Of a DNA stretch of 64,000 nt, positions 35,957 through 44,789 are shown piece by piece. Made by a program: the position numbers and the translations under genes. Each line of letters opens with the position of its first letter. The first letter of the stretch is position 1. Location of the stretch: positions 2,356,001 through 2,420,000 of the forward strand of contig NZ_JAAGOW010000001.1 in assembly GCF_010499245.1 (NCBI RefSeq), given 5' to 3'. Below the pieces are notes generated by a model that searched no databases, had not been told where the DNA came from, and saw only the letters and a program-made list of their open reading frames with translations. This DNA is from Variovorax sp. WS11 (GTDB lineage: Bacteria; Pseudomonadota; Gammaproteobacteria; Burkholderiales; Burkholderiaceae_C).

Positions 35957-36991
35957 TTACTGCGCCAGCTGCTTCCGCCTGGCCCCGCCCTGCCGCTCCA
36001 GCATCCAGCCCGGGTATTCGGAAGGCAGTGCGCTCACCTTGTCCAGCTGCGCCAGCTCCTCGCCGCTCAGCCTCACCGCCGTCGCCGCGATGTTGTCGTC
36101 CAGCTGGTCCACGCGCTTGGCGCCGACGATCACGCTGGTGACCACCGGCTGGTGCAGCAGCCAGGCCAGAGCGACCTGCGCGACCGAGACCTTCTTCGCC
36201 TCGGCGATGGCGCGCATCGTGTCGATGGTGTCCCAGGCGCGATCGAGCTGCACCGGCGGGAAGTCGAAGGTGGTGCGGCGGCTGCCCTGCTCGGCCTGGG
36301 TGCTGCGGCCGTACTTGCCGCTCAAGAGGCCGCCCGCCAAGGGGCTCCACACCATCAAGCCCACCTGCTCGCTCTGCAGCATCGGCACCAGCTCGCGCTC
36401 CAGGTCGCGGCCGGCGATCGTGTAGTAGGCCTGCAGCGATTCGAAGCGCGCAAGGCCCAGGCGCTCGGAGATGCCCAGCGCTTTCGCGATCTGCCAGGCC
36501 GCCCAGTTCGACACGCCCACGTAGCGCACCAGGCCCTGCTGCACCAGCGTGTCGAGTGCGCGCAGCGTCTCCTCGATGGGCGTGGCCGGGTCGAAGCCGT
36601 GGATCTGGTAGAGATCGACGTGCTCCAGTTGCAGCCGCTTCAGGCTCGCATGCACCGAATGCAGGATGTGATGGCGCGAGGCACCGCGCGCATTGGGCCC
36701 CGGGCCCATCTCGCCCAGCACCTTCGTGGCGACCACCACGTTCTCGCGCGGGATCTTCAGGTTCTTGAGTGCCTGCCCGGTCATGATTTCCGAGCGGCCC
36801 TCGGCATACACGTTCGCGGTGTCGATGAAGTTGATGCCGGCATCGATCGCGCGGCCGACCAGCTCATCGACCTGGCGCTGCTCCAGGTTGCCGATCTGGC
36901 TCCAGATGCCGCTTTCGCCGCCGAAGGTCATGGTGCCGAGGCACAGTTCCGAAACGAAGAGGCCGGTGCGGCCGAATTTCTTGAAACGCAT
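35957..36991 (-). CDS. Aldo/keto reductase
   Basis: A 344-residue (beta/alpha)8 oxidoreductase: MRFKKFGRTGLFVSELCLGT start, catalytic Asp/Tyr in INFIDTANVYAEGRSE, Lys in VVATKVLGEMG, and His in LYQIHGFDPATPIEE. NADPH-binding elements (IVGAKRVDQLDDNI) close the protein. It reduces aldehydes or ketones; the closest group is the YajO/Tas-like AKRs. AAGGAG is well placed before the start. Monocistronic by context. Confidence 0.9.
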   Translation of the reverse strand: MRFKKFGRTGLFVSELCLGTMTFGGESGIWSQIGNLEQRQVDELVGRAIDAGINFIDTANVYAEGRSEIMTGQALKNLKIPRENVVVATKVLGEMGPGPNARGASRHHILHSVHASLKRLQLEHVDLYQIHGFDPATPIEETLRALDTLVQQGLVRYVGVSNWAAWQIAKALGISERLGLARFESLQAYYTIAGRDLERELVPMLQSEQVGLMVWSPLAGGLLSGKYGRSTQAEQGSRRTTFDFPPVQLDRAWDTIDTMRAIAEAKKVSVAQVALAWLLHQPVVTSVIVGAKRVDQLDDNIAATAVRLSGEELAQLDKVSALPSEYPGWMLERQGGARRKQLAQ

Positions 36992-37102
36992 GAGTGGGAC
37001 TCCTTGCTGAGGGCTGGGAAGTATCCGCCCCGATGCGCTTGCGCCGCATGCCGAATCGTGGCGCAAGATTGCTCGATCCTGCAAAGAGGAAAAACGCGGT
37101 GC

Positions 37103-37660
37103 TCAGGCTCCGGTCAGCGAGTGGGCGATTTCCATGAAGTGGTCCAGCGCAGGCGTGCGCTGGCCCGGCACCTTGGCCGCATCGTCGTAGCGCCGCAGCC
37201 GCACGGCCTCGGCCGCGAAGGGCTGCGCCAGGAAGCGCTGCGCCTCCTCGTCGGTGTAGATGCCGCCCTGCAGCTCGAGGCTGCGCTTCGAGGCGGGGGA
37301 GAGCGTGTCCCAGTAGCCGGAATCGGCCGCGCACAGGTAGCGCTTGGCGTCCACGTGCAGGCGCATCGGCTCCAGCACCGCCGGCGCGAACAGGCCGCGC
37401 AGGAAGGGCAGCGCGATGTACTGGTGCAGGTCGTCGCGCTGCTGCTGCGCGTCTGGGGTCTCGTCGGTGCGCTCCGGTGCGAGCAGATGGCCCAGGTCGT
37501 GCAGCAGGGCGGCCACGATGGTCTCGGGCGTTTCGCCGGCTTCCTCGGCAAGCTGTGCACACTGCAACGCATGCGCCAGCTGGCTCACGGCCTCGCGGCC
37601 GTACTGGCGCTGGCCCTTGGCTTCGAGCAGGCGCGCGATCTCTTCCAGGTTCAGGGCCAT
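37103..37660 (-). CDS. HD-domain protein associated with phosphonate operons
   Basis: A 185-residue HD-superfamily protein with HALQCAQLAEEAGET, ALLHDLGHLLAPE (the HD pair) and downstream His/Asp residues (QYIALPFL, RLHVDAKRYL). It matches the 'phosphonate degradation associated HDIG' group, related to PhnZ, an iron oxygenase that cleaves hydroxyphosphonates. It begins eight bases after phnE, last in a phnCDE-HD operon. It could oxidise a transported phosphonate or act as a phosphohydrolase on a C-P lyase intermediate. Confidence 0.82.
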   Translation of the reverse strand: MALNLEEIARLLEAKGQRQYGREAVSQLAHALQCAQLAEEAGETPETIVAALLHDLGHLLAPERTDETPDAQQQRDDLHQYIALPFLRGLFAPAVLEPMRLHVDAKRYLCAADSGYWDTLSPASKRSLELQGGIYTDEEAQRFLAQPFAAEAVRLRRYDDAAKVPGQRTPALDHFMEIAHSLTGA

Positions 37661-37668
37661 GAATGCCT

Positions 37669-38475
37669 TCAAACGAGCAGCTTGCGGATGCGCGCGGAGA
37701 CCAGGTCGATCAAGCTCACGCTCACCACGATGATGATCATCACGGCGCAGGTCTGGTCGTACTTGAAGCCACGGATGATCTCCCACAGCACCACGCCGAT
37801 GCCGCCGGCACCCACCATGCCGACCACCGAGGCCGAGCGCACGTTGGATTCGAAGCGGTAGAGCGCATAGGAGATCCACAGCGGCATCACCTGCGGGATC
37901 ACGCCGTAGACGATCTCGTGCAGCGCGCTGGCGCCGGTGGAGCGGATGCCCTCCACCGGCTGCGGGTCGATGGCCTCTACCGCTTCGGCGAAGAGCTTGG
38001 CCAGCACGCCGGTGGTGTGCACCCACAGCGCCAGCACGCCCGCGAAGGGGCCGAGGCCCACGGCCACCACGAAGAGCATCGCGAACACCATCTCGTTGAT
38101 GGCGCGGCAAGCGTCCATCAGCCGGCGCATGGGCTGGTAGATCCACCAGGGCACGATGTTGGCGGATGCCAGCAGCGCCATCGGCACGGCCGACACCACC
38201 GCCAGCGCCGTGCCCCACAGCGCGATCTGCAGCGTGATCACCATCTCCTGGGCATACATGCGCCAGTCGGTGAAGTCCGGCGGGAAGAACTCGGCTGCGT
38301 AAGTGGCCATGTTGCCGGAGTCGCGCAGCAACTCGAAGGGCCGCATGTCGGCGCCCTTCCAGGAGGCGGCCAGCAGCAACAGCAGCAGGGCCCAGGAGAG
38401 CTGCCAGGCCAGGCTGCGCTTCGGGGCCGGCGCGGCCGGCAGCGGCGGATGGGAGGTCAAGACCGTCGAGTGCAT
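37669..38475 (-). CDS. phnE: Phosphonate ABC transporter permease
   Basis: A 268-residue inner-membrane protein with about six helices, including [16 protein letters not shown] and the conserved permease loop [20 protein letters not shown] (the EAA-type loop), then [20 protein letters not shown] and [16 protein letters not shown]. It forms the channel for phosphonate import together with PhnC and PhnD. The gene lies between phnD and the HD gene on one transcript. Confidence 0.93.
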   Translation of the reverse strand: MHSTVLTSHPPLPAAPAPKRSLAWQLSWALLLLLLAASWKGADMRPFELLRDSGNMATYAAEFFPPDFTDWRMYAQEMVITLQIALWGTALAVVSAVPMALLASANIVPWWIYQPMRRLMDACRAINEMVFAMLFVVAVGLGPFAGVLALWVHTTGVLAKLFAEAVEAIDPQPVEGIRSTGASALHEIVYGVIPQVMPLWISYALYRFESNVRSASVVGMVGAGGIGVVLWEIIRGFKYDQTCAVMIIIVVSVSLIDLVSARIRKLLV

Positions 38476-38518
38476 GGGTGCGGGAAGGCAGGCGGCGTGA
38501 GCGCCGCCTGCATCGTCG

Positions 38519-39463
38519 TCAGTTCAGGGCAGCGAGCTTCTTGTCGATGTCGGCAAGGCGGGTCTTCTTGTCGGCGTCGGCGATCGCGTTGTCTGCCTCG
38601 ACCTTGTTGCGCTGCCCGAACAGGTCGAGCTGGCGGATCGGGGTCAGCTGCTTGTCGCTGGATTCCTTGAAGCCCGAGAGCTTGGAGATCTTCATGACGA
38701 TCTCTTTCTCGCGCGCGTCGGTCTTGGCGTAGTTGTAGAAGAAGTTCCTGAGCTTCGTCTTGGTGGCCTCGGGCAGGTCCTTGCGCATGACCAGCGGGTC
38801 CAGCGGGATCAGCGGCGAAGTCCAGACGATCTTGATCTCCTTGAACTTCTCGGGCGCGCGCTCCTTGATCTTTTCCATGTTCTCGCTGTTGTTGGTCGCC
38901 ACGTCCACCTGCTTGTTGGCCACCGCCAGCGCGTTGGTCTCGTGGTTGGCGCTGCGGATGACCTTGAACAGCGACTTGGCGTCCACCTTGTTCTGCGCGA
39001 AGGCGTAGTAGCTGGGCACCAGGAAGCCCGAGGTGGAGTTCGGGTCGCCGTTGCCGAAGCTCAGCGACTTGCCGTTCTTGATGACGTCGTCGAGCGTGTT
39101 GAGCGGGCTGTCCTTGTGCACGATCAGGTGCGAGTAGTAGCCCTGGGTGCCGTCGGCATTCACCATCTGCGCGAACACCTCGCCGCCGGCGCGGTCCACC
39201 GCCTCCATCGCCGACTTGTTGCCGAACCAGCCGAGCTGCACCTTGTTGAAGCGCATGCCTTCGATGATGCCGGCGTAGTCGGGCGCGAAGAAGGCCGTGA
39301 CCTTGAGGCCGGTCTGGCGGCTCATGTCGTCGATCAGCGGTTGCCAGTCCTGCTTGAGGTTCTGGGTCGCTTCGGTGGAGATGATGCCGAAGTTGATGTC
39401 CTGCGCGGGCGCGGCCGTCATGCCGACGCCCAGCGCCAGGGCCGCACACAGTTTCTTGATCAT
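38519..39463 (-). CDS. phnD: Phosphonate ABC transporter periplasmic binding protein
   Basis: A 314-residue binding protein: short signal peptide ([18 protein letters not shown]), then [20 protein letters not shown] and [20 protein letters not shown], and the phosphonate-binding [20 protein letters not shown]. It captures alkyl- and aminoalkylphosphonates in the periplasm. The start at 39463 opens the signal peptide; the upstream open frame is an antisense shadow of phnC. GGAGTGACTCC-type spacing precedes it. Confidence 0.93.
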   Translation of the reverse strand: MIKKLCAALALGVGMTAAPAQDINFGIISTEATQNLKQDWQPLIDDMSRQTGLKVTAFFAPDYAGIIEGMRFNKVQLGWFGNKSAMEAVDRAGGEVFAQMVNADGTQGYYSHLIVHKDSPLNTLDDVIKNGKSLSFGNGDPNSTSGFLVPSYYAFAQNKVDAKSLFKVIRSANHETNALAVANKQVDVATNNSENMEKIKERAPEKFKEIKIVWTSPLIPLDPLVMRKDLPEATKTKLRNFFYNYAKTDAREKEIVMKISKLSGFKESSDKQLTPIRQLDLFGQRNKVEADNAIADADKKTRLADIDKKLAALN

Positions 39464-39510
39464 GGAGTGACTCCAGGTTAAAAGAAGAGAAGGAGAAAAG
39501 AGAGAGGAAC

Positions 39511-40359
39511 TCAGGCCGCGGCCGCCAGCGGCACCAGCGCCGGCTGCGGCAGCACATGCACTTGCGCCTCGCCCGAAGGCGGGGCCAGCAGCTCGTCGGC
39601 CTGCACGCCGTAGAGCTCGCGCAGCAGCGGCGCAGTGAGCGCCGACGAGGGCCCGTCGTAGACGATCTCGCCCTGCTTGAGGGCTACGACCCGCGGGCAG
39701 TACTTCATCGCGATGTCGACCTGGTGCAGCGAGACGATCACCGTGCAGCGGTCCTCGCGGTTGATGCGCGCCAGGATCTCCATCACCTTGCGCGAGGACT
39801 CCGGGTCCAGCGAGGCGATGGGCTCGTCGGCCAGCACCACCTTCGCGCCCTGCACCAGGGTGCGCGCGATGGCGGCGCGCTGCTGCTGCCCGCCCGAAAG
39901 GGTGGAGGCGCGCTGCGCCTGGCAGTCGGCGATGCCCACGCGGGCGAGCGCCTCGAGCGCCTGCGTGCGTTCCTCGCGGGTGAAGGCGCGCGTCCAGCTG
40001 CGCCACCAGGGCATGCGGTGCAGCGAGCCCACCAGCACATTCACCAGCACCGGCAGCCGCGCCACCAGGTTGAACTGCTGGAACACGAAGCCGATCTCCG
40101 CCCGCACCCGGCGGATGTCGCGGTCGATGCGGCCGCGCTGCTGCACGCGCTTGCCGTCGATCTCGACCAGCGAATCGCTCTCGCCGTCGGCCGCCACGAG
40201 GCCGGCCACATGGCGCAGCAAGGTGGACTTGCCGGAGCCGGAGGCGCCGATGAGCGCGACCATCTCGCCCCGGCACACGTCGAGGTCGATGTTGCGCAGG
40301 GCATGCCTGCCGCTGGCGAAATGCTTGTTGAGCTGGCGGATGCGCAGGGCTGTTTCCAT
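39511..40359 (-). CDS. phnC: Phosphonate ABC transporter ATP-binding protein
   Basis: A 282-residue ABC ATPase: Walker [16 protein letters not shown]-loop FVFQQFNLV, signature [14 protein letters not shown], Walker [13 protein letters not shown] and switch His in VSLHQVDIA. It powers phosphonate uptake with PhnD and PhnE. It is the first gene of the phnCDE-HD operon. An upstream site resembling the PhnF operator suggests joint control with the C-P lyase genes 10 kb away. Confidence 0.93.
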   Translation of the reverse strand: METALRIRQLNKHFASGRHALRNIDLDVCRGEMVALIGASGSGKSTLLRHVAGLVAADGESDSLVEIDGKRVQQRGRIDRDIRRVRAEIGFVFQQFNLVARLPVLVNVLVGSLHRMPWWRSWTRAFTREERTQALEALARVGIADCQAQRASTLSGGQQQRAAIARTLVQGAKVVLADEPIASLDPESSRKVMEILARINREDRCTVIVSLHQVDIAMKYCPRVVALKQGEIVYDGPSSALTAPLLRELYGVQADELLAPPSGEAQVHVLPQPALVPLAAAA

Positions 40360-40373
40360 CGTCGGCTTCGAAG

Positions 40374-40385
40374 TCGTCTAGACAA
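40374..40385. promoter_or_regulatory. Second PhnF-like operator upstream of phnC
   Basis: TCGTCTAGACAA matches the phnG/phnF site TTGTATAGACAA at 10 of 12 positions and keeps the TAGAC core. It starts 14 bases before the phnC ATG. This supports PhnF control of transport. Confidence 0.5.
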
Positions 40386-40491
40386 CCAGAGTCTGCGCTG
40401 GTCCTGTGACGGGCGCTTGACGCTTTGGCTACGATCGCGTGTCAGGCAAGAATGCCGACGTGTTGAACGCGGAACCCCACGGAGGCCGATC

Positions 40492-40872
40492 GTGAAGGTC
40501 TATGACCCTGAGCTTGCACCCGACCCTCGGGAATGGCTCGAACTCGACGAGGACGAGCGAATCGCGCTGGCGGAAACGCATCACCGTGCCGCGCGCATCA
40601 GGCTTCCCAACGCCAGGGTCCACGCGTGCTTCCACGCCATCGTGGAAAACCAGATCGCCGAGGGATGCCTCTACGTCGTCCGCGCGATGGTCCGCCTGCA
40701 GAGCGAAGGCCTTTCACGGCACGATGCACTGCATGCCATCGGCAATGTGCTCGCGGAGTTGCTTCACAAGGCGGCCACTACCGAGACGGAATTCTCTTCG
40801 ACACGCTATGAAGCGGCTGTCGGGCGAATGACGGCCAAGGCTTGGCGGAAACGCTACGGCGCTCGGCGATAG
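40492..40872 (+). CDS. Hypothetical protein, His-containing all-helical
   Basis: A 126-residue protein beginning at a GTG preceded by GGAGG eight bases away. The middle (LPNARVHACFHAIVENQIAE, then GLSRHDALHAIGNVLAELL) has regularly spaced His/Glu and resembles DUF1841/SEC-C-neighbour type small helical proteins, but the match is weak. No signal peptide or membrane segment. It is divergent from phnC and convergent with the toxin gene. Function unknown. Confidence 0.6.
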   Translation: MKVYDPELAPDPREWLELDEDERIALAETHHRAARIRLPNARVHACFHAIVENQIAEGCLYVVRAMVRLQSEGLSRHDALHAIGNVLAELLHKAATTETEFSSTRYEAAVGRMTAKAWRKRYGARR

Positions 40873-40938
40873 GGCGTGCTGAGCTGCAAACCTGAAAGCG
40901 CGTCGGAGATGTCGTGCGGGAATGTGCACGGCTTGCGC

Positions 40939-41027
40939 GCACTTCGAAGGTCCGGGGCTCCACCCCGGCCCTCCCCCGAGAGGGAAGGGAGCCAGGCCGG
41001 CTTGCGCGTCGAGTGAGGCCGAAGTGC
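40939..41027. other. Nested hairpin element between hypothetical gene and yoeB
   Basis: Outer arms GCACTTCG (40939-40946) and CGAAGTGC (41020-41027) enclose two adjacent hairpins, CCGGGG-CTCCA-CCCCGG (40952-40968) and CCCTC-N6-GAGGG (40969-40984). No T-run follows. It could be a bidirectional terminator for the convergent genes or a small structured RNA. Confidence 0.35.
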
Positions 41028-41043
41028 CCCTGACTTGCTCAAG

Positions 41044-41298
41044 TCAGTAGTGATAGCGCAGCTGAGCTATGAGAAGCCCTTCCCTCTCGGGCTTGTAGAC
41101 CATCCGGTGCTCGTCCGTGATCCGCCGGGACCAGTAGCCGCTCAGAGCGTGTTTCAGCGGCTCGGGCTTTCCGATGCCCGTGAAGGGTTCGCGCATCGTG
41201 TTGTCGATCAACTCGTTGATTCGCTTGACCATGCGCTTGTCCTGCTGCTGCCAATAGACATAGTCTTCCCACGCCTGCTCAGCAAAGACCAGCTTCAC
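41044..41298 (-). CDS. yoeB: Toxin of the YefM-YoeB module (mRNA interferase)
   Basis: An 84-residue YoeB homologue (VKLVFAEQAWEDYVYWQQQD at the N-terminus). The catalytic residues of E. coli YoeB fall at the same numbers: Glu46 in GKPEPLKH, Arg65 in TDEHRMVY and His83 near the C-terminal RYHY. YoeB cuts mRNA at the ribosomal A site. The GTG start overlaps the antitoxin stop as GTGA, the usual coupling. Confidence 0.9.
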   Translation of the reverse strand: MKLVFAEQAWEDYVYWQQQDKRMVKRINELIDNTMREPFTGIGKPEPLKHALSGYWSRRITDEHRMVYKPEREGLLIAQLRYHY

Positions 41299-41546
41299 TT
41301 GGCGAGCTTTCGAACCTTGCCCTTGCCAGATTCGAGCGCCTCCATTGCGGCCAGCAGGCGCCTGGCGTTGGCGGGGCTCCTGAGCAAGTAGGCCGTCTCC
41401 TCCAGCGACTTGTAATCTTCCAACGACAGCATCACGACCGACTGCTCCCCGCTGCGCGTGATGATGAGCGCCTCGTGGTCGTTGCAAACGCGGTTCATCG
41501 TCTTGGCCAGATTGGCGCGCGCGGAGGAATAGGTGATGGCGTCCAT
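41295..41546 (-). CDS. yefM: Antitoxin of the YefM-YoeB module
   Basis: An 83-residue Phd/YefM-type antitoxin: MDAITYSSARANLAKTMNRV DNA-binding N-terminus and MLSLEDYKSLEETAYLLRSP linker into the toxin-binding C-terminal tail. It neutralises YoeB and represses its own operon. It is first in the operon, directly preceded by an operator of YefM type. Confidence 0.9.
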   Translation of the reverse strand: MDAITYSSARANLAKTMNRVCNDHEALIITRSGEQSVVMLSLEDYKSLEETAYLLRSPANARRLLAAMEALESGKGKVRKLAK

Positions 41547-41564
41547 GTTTCAGTGCCCGGAATG

Positions 41565-41582
41565 TGTACGTGTTATTGTACA
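41565..41582. promoter_or_regulatory. YefM-type operator: two TGTAC boxes 12 bases apart
   Basis: TGTACG (41565-41570) and TGTACA (41577-41582) are 12 bases centre to centre, the spacing of the two TGTACA cores in the E. coli yefM-yoeB operator. The site lies 19-36 bases upstream of the yefM ATG. Confidence 0.65.
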
Positions 41583-41634
41583 TATCTGGCGCTGACACCA
41601 CCCATCGAAGCCGGCGCCGACGAAGGGGTGCGTC

Positions 41635-42717
41635 TCAATGCCCCGAAAACACCCGAGCCAGTTCATAGGGCGGCGTGACCTCCAGTTGGTCGTAACGGCA
41701 GGCGCCGGGCGACTTGTCCCACCGCCAGCGCAGGAACACGGCCGCATGACGAAACCGGTCCCCCTGCAGGTGGTCGTAGCGGACCTCGCACACGCGCTCG
41801 ATGCGCAAAGGCTCCCACGACAGATCCTTACCCCCGCTCCACCGGCTTCGCGCGCCCGGCATCCGCTGGCGCAGCCCACCAGCCGCACCGCCTGCCCATC
41901 CCGACCAGGGATGCCCCGCCAACGCGTTGTCGCGCAGCGGCTGCAGTTCGTCGGACAGGCTCCGACGCCTTTCCATGTCGAAGGAGGAGGTCACGCCCAC
42001 GTGATGCAGGACATCGTATTCATCGTAGAGGCCCAGGAGCAGCGAGCCCACCGCCGGGGGCCCGCTCTTGTGCCACCGGAACCCCGCCACCACGCAGTCC
42101 GCGGTGCGCTGGTGCTTGACCTTCCACATGGCGCGCTTGCCCGGCAGATAGGGCTGGTCCGCCCACTTGGCGATGACCCCATCGAGGCCGGCGCCTTTGA
42201 AGTGCCGCAGCCACTGCATGGCCAATGCGCGGTCGGTGGTCATGGGCGTCAGCCGGATCGTCGACGCCGACTCCGCCAGCAGCGCCTCGAGCAGAAGCCG
42301 GCGCTCGGCCTGCGGGCGGGTCATCAACTCCCGGCCCTCCAGCGCCAGCAGATCGAAGGCGACGAAGGAAGCAGGCGTTTCGGCGGCCAGGCGCGCGACC
42401 CGTGAAGCCGCGGGATGCACCCGCTGCTGGAGCGCGTCGAAGTCGAGCCCGCGCGGCGTGGCGACGACGATCTCGCCGTCGAGCACGGAGCCCTCGGGCA
42501 GCGCTGCCGCGAAAGCTTCATGCAGATCGGGGAAGTAGCGGTCGAGCGGCTTGCCCTCGCGGCTTTGGATCATCGTCCCGCCGCCGTTGCGAAAGACGAT
42601 CGCGCGGAAGCCGTCCCACTTCGGCTCGAACAGGAATTCCTCGCCCTCCGGCAGGCTCGCGGCCGTCTTGGCGAGCATCGGCAAGATGGGTGCACGCGGT
42701 GCGGTTCCGGAATTCAT
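41635..42717 (-). CDS. ATP-dependent DNA ligase, LigC/LigD-ligase type
   Basis: A 360-residue ligase: nucleotidyl-transfer Lys33 in FEPKWDGFRAI, SREGKPLDRYF, VLDGEIVVATPRGLDF, DGVIAKWADQPYLPGKR and WKVKHQRTADCVV, followed by an OB domain. It seals nicks with ATP. It lacks the polymerase and phosphoesterase domains of full LigD, so it resembles the stand-alone LigC enzymes that assist base-excision or end-joining repair. It is divergent from exonuclease III, forming a repair pair. Confidence 0.9.
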   Translation of the reverse strand: MNSGTAPRAPILPMLAKTAASLPEGEEFLFEPKWDGFRAIVFRNGGGTMIQSREGKPLDRYFPDLHEAFAAALPEGSVLDGEIVVATPRGLDFDALQQRVHPAASRVARLAAETPASFVAFDLLALEGRELMTRPQAERRLLLEALLAESASTIRLTPMTTDRALAMQWLRHFKGAGLDGVIAKWADQPYLPGKRAMWKVKHQRTADCVVAGFRWHKSGPPAVGSLLLGLYDEYDVLHHVGVTSSFDMERRRSLSDELQPLRDNALAGHPWSGWAGGAAGGLRQRMPGARSRWSGGKDLSWEPLRIERVCEVRYDHLQGDRFRHAAVFLRWRWDKSPGACRYDQLEVTPPYELARVFSGH

Positions 42718-42802
42718 CGATGCAATGGACCATCGCGCCTACGTGCTTCCTGAAGGAAATCCGACCATGATGTCGACATCCTTCTTCCGCTGATCGCAAG
42801 CC

Positions 42803-43597
42803 ATGAAGATTGCCAGCTTCAACGTCAACGGTATCAACGGCCGGCTGCCGCGGCTGTTCGAATGGCTCGACGAGTCCAAGCCCGACGTGGCGTGCCTGCA
42901 GGAATTGAAGTCCCCCGACCAGAACTTTCCGGCGACTGCGCTGCGCGAGGTCGGCTACGGGGCGGTCTTCCACGGCCAGCGCGCATGGAACGGCGTGGCC
43001 ATCCTGGCGCGCGGCAAGGACCCGATCGAGACCGGGCGCGGGCTTGAGGGCAACGCGCAGGACGACCAAAGCCGGTACATCGAAGCCGTGGTCGATGGCA
43101 TCGTCATCGGCTGCCTCTATCTGCCCAATGGCAATCCCTGGCCCGGTCCCAAGTTCGACTACAAGCTGGAATGGTTCGAACGGCTCTGCGTCCATGCGCG
43201 CAGGCTCTTCGCCTGCGGTCTGCCCGTGGTGCTGGCGGGCGATTTCAACGTGGTGCCCACCGATGCCGACATCTACAACCCGGCCTCGTGGCGGGACGAC
43301 GCATTGCTGCAGCCCGAGAGCCGCGCCGCCTTCGCACGGCTGCTCCAGCAGGGCTGGACCGATGCGGTACGCGCGTTGCATCCGCATGAGGCGATCTACA
43401 CCTACTGGGACTACTGGCGCAATCGCTGGCCGCGCAACGCCGGCCTGCGCATCGATCACCTGCTGCTCAACGACGAACTCGCGCCGATGCTGAGCGCTGC
43501 AAGCGTGGACCGCGAGGTGCGCGGTCGTCCTGGGGCGAGCGATCATGCGCCCGTGTGGGTCGAGGTCGATTTGCCGCCGAGCTTTGCCATTGCTTGA
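42803..43597 (+). CDS. xth: Exodeoxyribonuclease III
   Basis: A 264-residue AP endonuclease/3'-exonuclease of the ExoIII family: MKIASFNVNGINGRLPRLFE, Glu34 in CLQELKSPDQ, IGCLYLPNGNP, LAGDFNVVPTDADIYN and the C-terminal GASDHAPVWVEVD with the catalytic Asp-His. It incises abasic sites and trims blocked 3' ends. The gene is divergent from the DNA ligase, suggesting shared control of repair, and is convergent with phnM. Confidence 0.92.
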   Translation: MKIASFNVNGINGRLPRLFEWLDESKPDVACLQELKSPDQNFPATALREVGYGAVFHGQRAWNGVAILARGKDPIETGRGLEGNAQDDQSRYIEAVVDGIVIGCLYLPNGNPWPGPKFDYKLEWFERLCVHARRLFACGLPVVLAGDFNVVPTDADIYNPASWRDDALLQPESRAAFARLLQQGWTDAVRALHPHEAIYTYWDYWRNRWPRNAGLRIDHLLLNDELAPMLSAASVDREVRGRPGASDHAPVWVEVDLPPSFAIA

Positions 43598-43634
43598 GGG
43601 GTACGCCCCCTGGGCCGACCGTTGACACACCGCG

Positions 43635-44789
43635 CTACAGCACCCGTCGCCCTTCACGCCACACCCCGCGCACCACCGCATGCCGCGAGCCATCGGGCAG
43701 CTCGGTCATGCGCACGCGCACCAGGTCCGCGCGCAGGCCGGGCTCGATGGCGCCGCGGTCGCTGAGGCCGGTGGCCTTCGCCGGGGCGCGGGTGACCGTG
43801 GCCACCGCCTGCGGCAGGGTGAAGATGTCGTCGGCCACCAGGCGCATCACGGCGCCGAGCAGGCTGCTGGGCACGTAGTCGGACGAGAGGATGTCGAGCA
43901 GCCTGTGGCGCGCCAGTTCGGCCGCCGCGACGTTGCCCGAATGCGAGCCGCCGCGCACCACGTTCGGCCCGCCCATCACGGTGGCCAGCCCGCGTTCGCG
44001 CGCGGCCGAGGCTGCGGCCATCGTGGTCGGGAACTCCGACATGCTCGCACCCTCGGCATGCGCCTGCTCGACGTGGGCCACGGTGGTGTCGTCATGGCTG
44101 GCGAGCGCGATGCCGTGGGTGCGGCAGTAGTCGACGAAGTGGCGGCGATGCGGCTCGGCGTACTGGGCCTGCAGCGTGGCCGCGTGTGCGACCTGGCGCT
44201 CGAACTTCTCCGCGCTCCACCCCTTCTTGCCGGTGTAGTAGATGCGTGCGACCTCGATGTTCTCCCACTGGCGCTGGCCGGGCGTGTGGTCCATCAGCGA
44301 GATCAGCGACACGCGCGGATGGCCGTGGAAGGGCTCGAAGAGCTCGATGGTGTTGGGCGCCGGCAGCTCGCAGCGCACGTGCAGGTGGTGATCGGCGCGC
44401 AGCAGGTCCTTCGCTGCGCAGTTGTCGAGCGTGGCCAGGGTCCGGGTCCAGGTGCTGCCGCGCAGGCTCTCGGGGTCGGCCTCGCCGACACCCAGCGCAT
44501 CGAAGACGGTGGTGATGCCGGCGGCGGCCACCTCGGCGTCGTGCGCGAGCAGCGCGGGCATCTCGGCCCATTGCACCTTGGGGCGCGGCATCAGGTGGCG
44601 CTCGAAGTTGTCGGTGTGCACCTCGACCAGGCCGGGCAGGAGGTAGTCGTTCTCGAGGTCCACGATGCCTGCCGCCGTGTTGCCGCCGTCGAGCGCGGCG
44701 ATGCGGCCGTCGACGACCGAGAGGCTGCCGCGCACCACCTCGTCGGGCAGCACCATGCGCGCGTTGGAGAACACGATCGCTTCGCTCAT
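43635..44789 (-). CDS. phnM: Alpha-D-ribose 1-methylphosphonate 5-triphosphate diphosphatase
   Basis: A 384-residue amidohydrolase-superfamily enzyme: VDLENDYLLPGLVEVHTDNF (metal His, Asp), LMDHTPGQRQW, LASHDDTTVAHVEQAHAEGA and SSDYVPSSLL. It removes pyrophosphate from the C-P lyase intermediate formed by PhnI with PhnGHL. The start overlaps the phnL stop as ATGA, last gene of phnG-M. Confidence 0.93.
   Translation of the reverse strand: MSEAIVFSNARMVLPDEVVRGSLSVVDGRIAALDGGNTAAGIVDLENDYLLPGLVEVHTDNFERHLMPRPKVQWAEMPALLAHDAEVAAAGITTVFDALGVGEADPESLRGSTWTRTLATLDNCAAKDLLRADHHLHVRCELPAPNTIELFEPFHGHPRVSLISLMDHTPGQRQWENIEVARIYYTGKKGWSAEKFERQVAHAATLQAQYAEPHRRHFVDYCRTHGIALASHDDTTVAHVEQAHAEGASMSEFPTTMAAASAARERGLATVMGGPNVVRGGSHSGNVAAAELARHRLLDILSSDYVPSSLLGAVMRLVADDIFTLPQAVATVTRAPAKATGLSDRGAIEPGLRADLVRVRMTELPDGSRHAVVRGVWREGRRVL

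Noticed and set aside
43597..43611. AGGGG-TACGC-CCCCT hairpin between exonuclease III and phnM as a terminator
   Set aside because: Short stem and no T-run on either strand; position is suitable but evidence is too weak for a feature.
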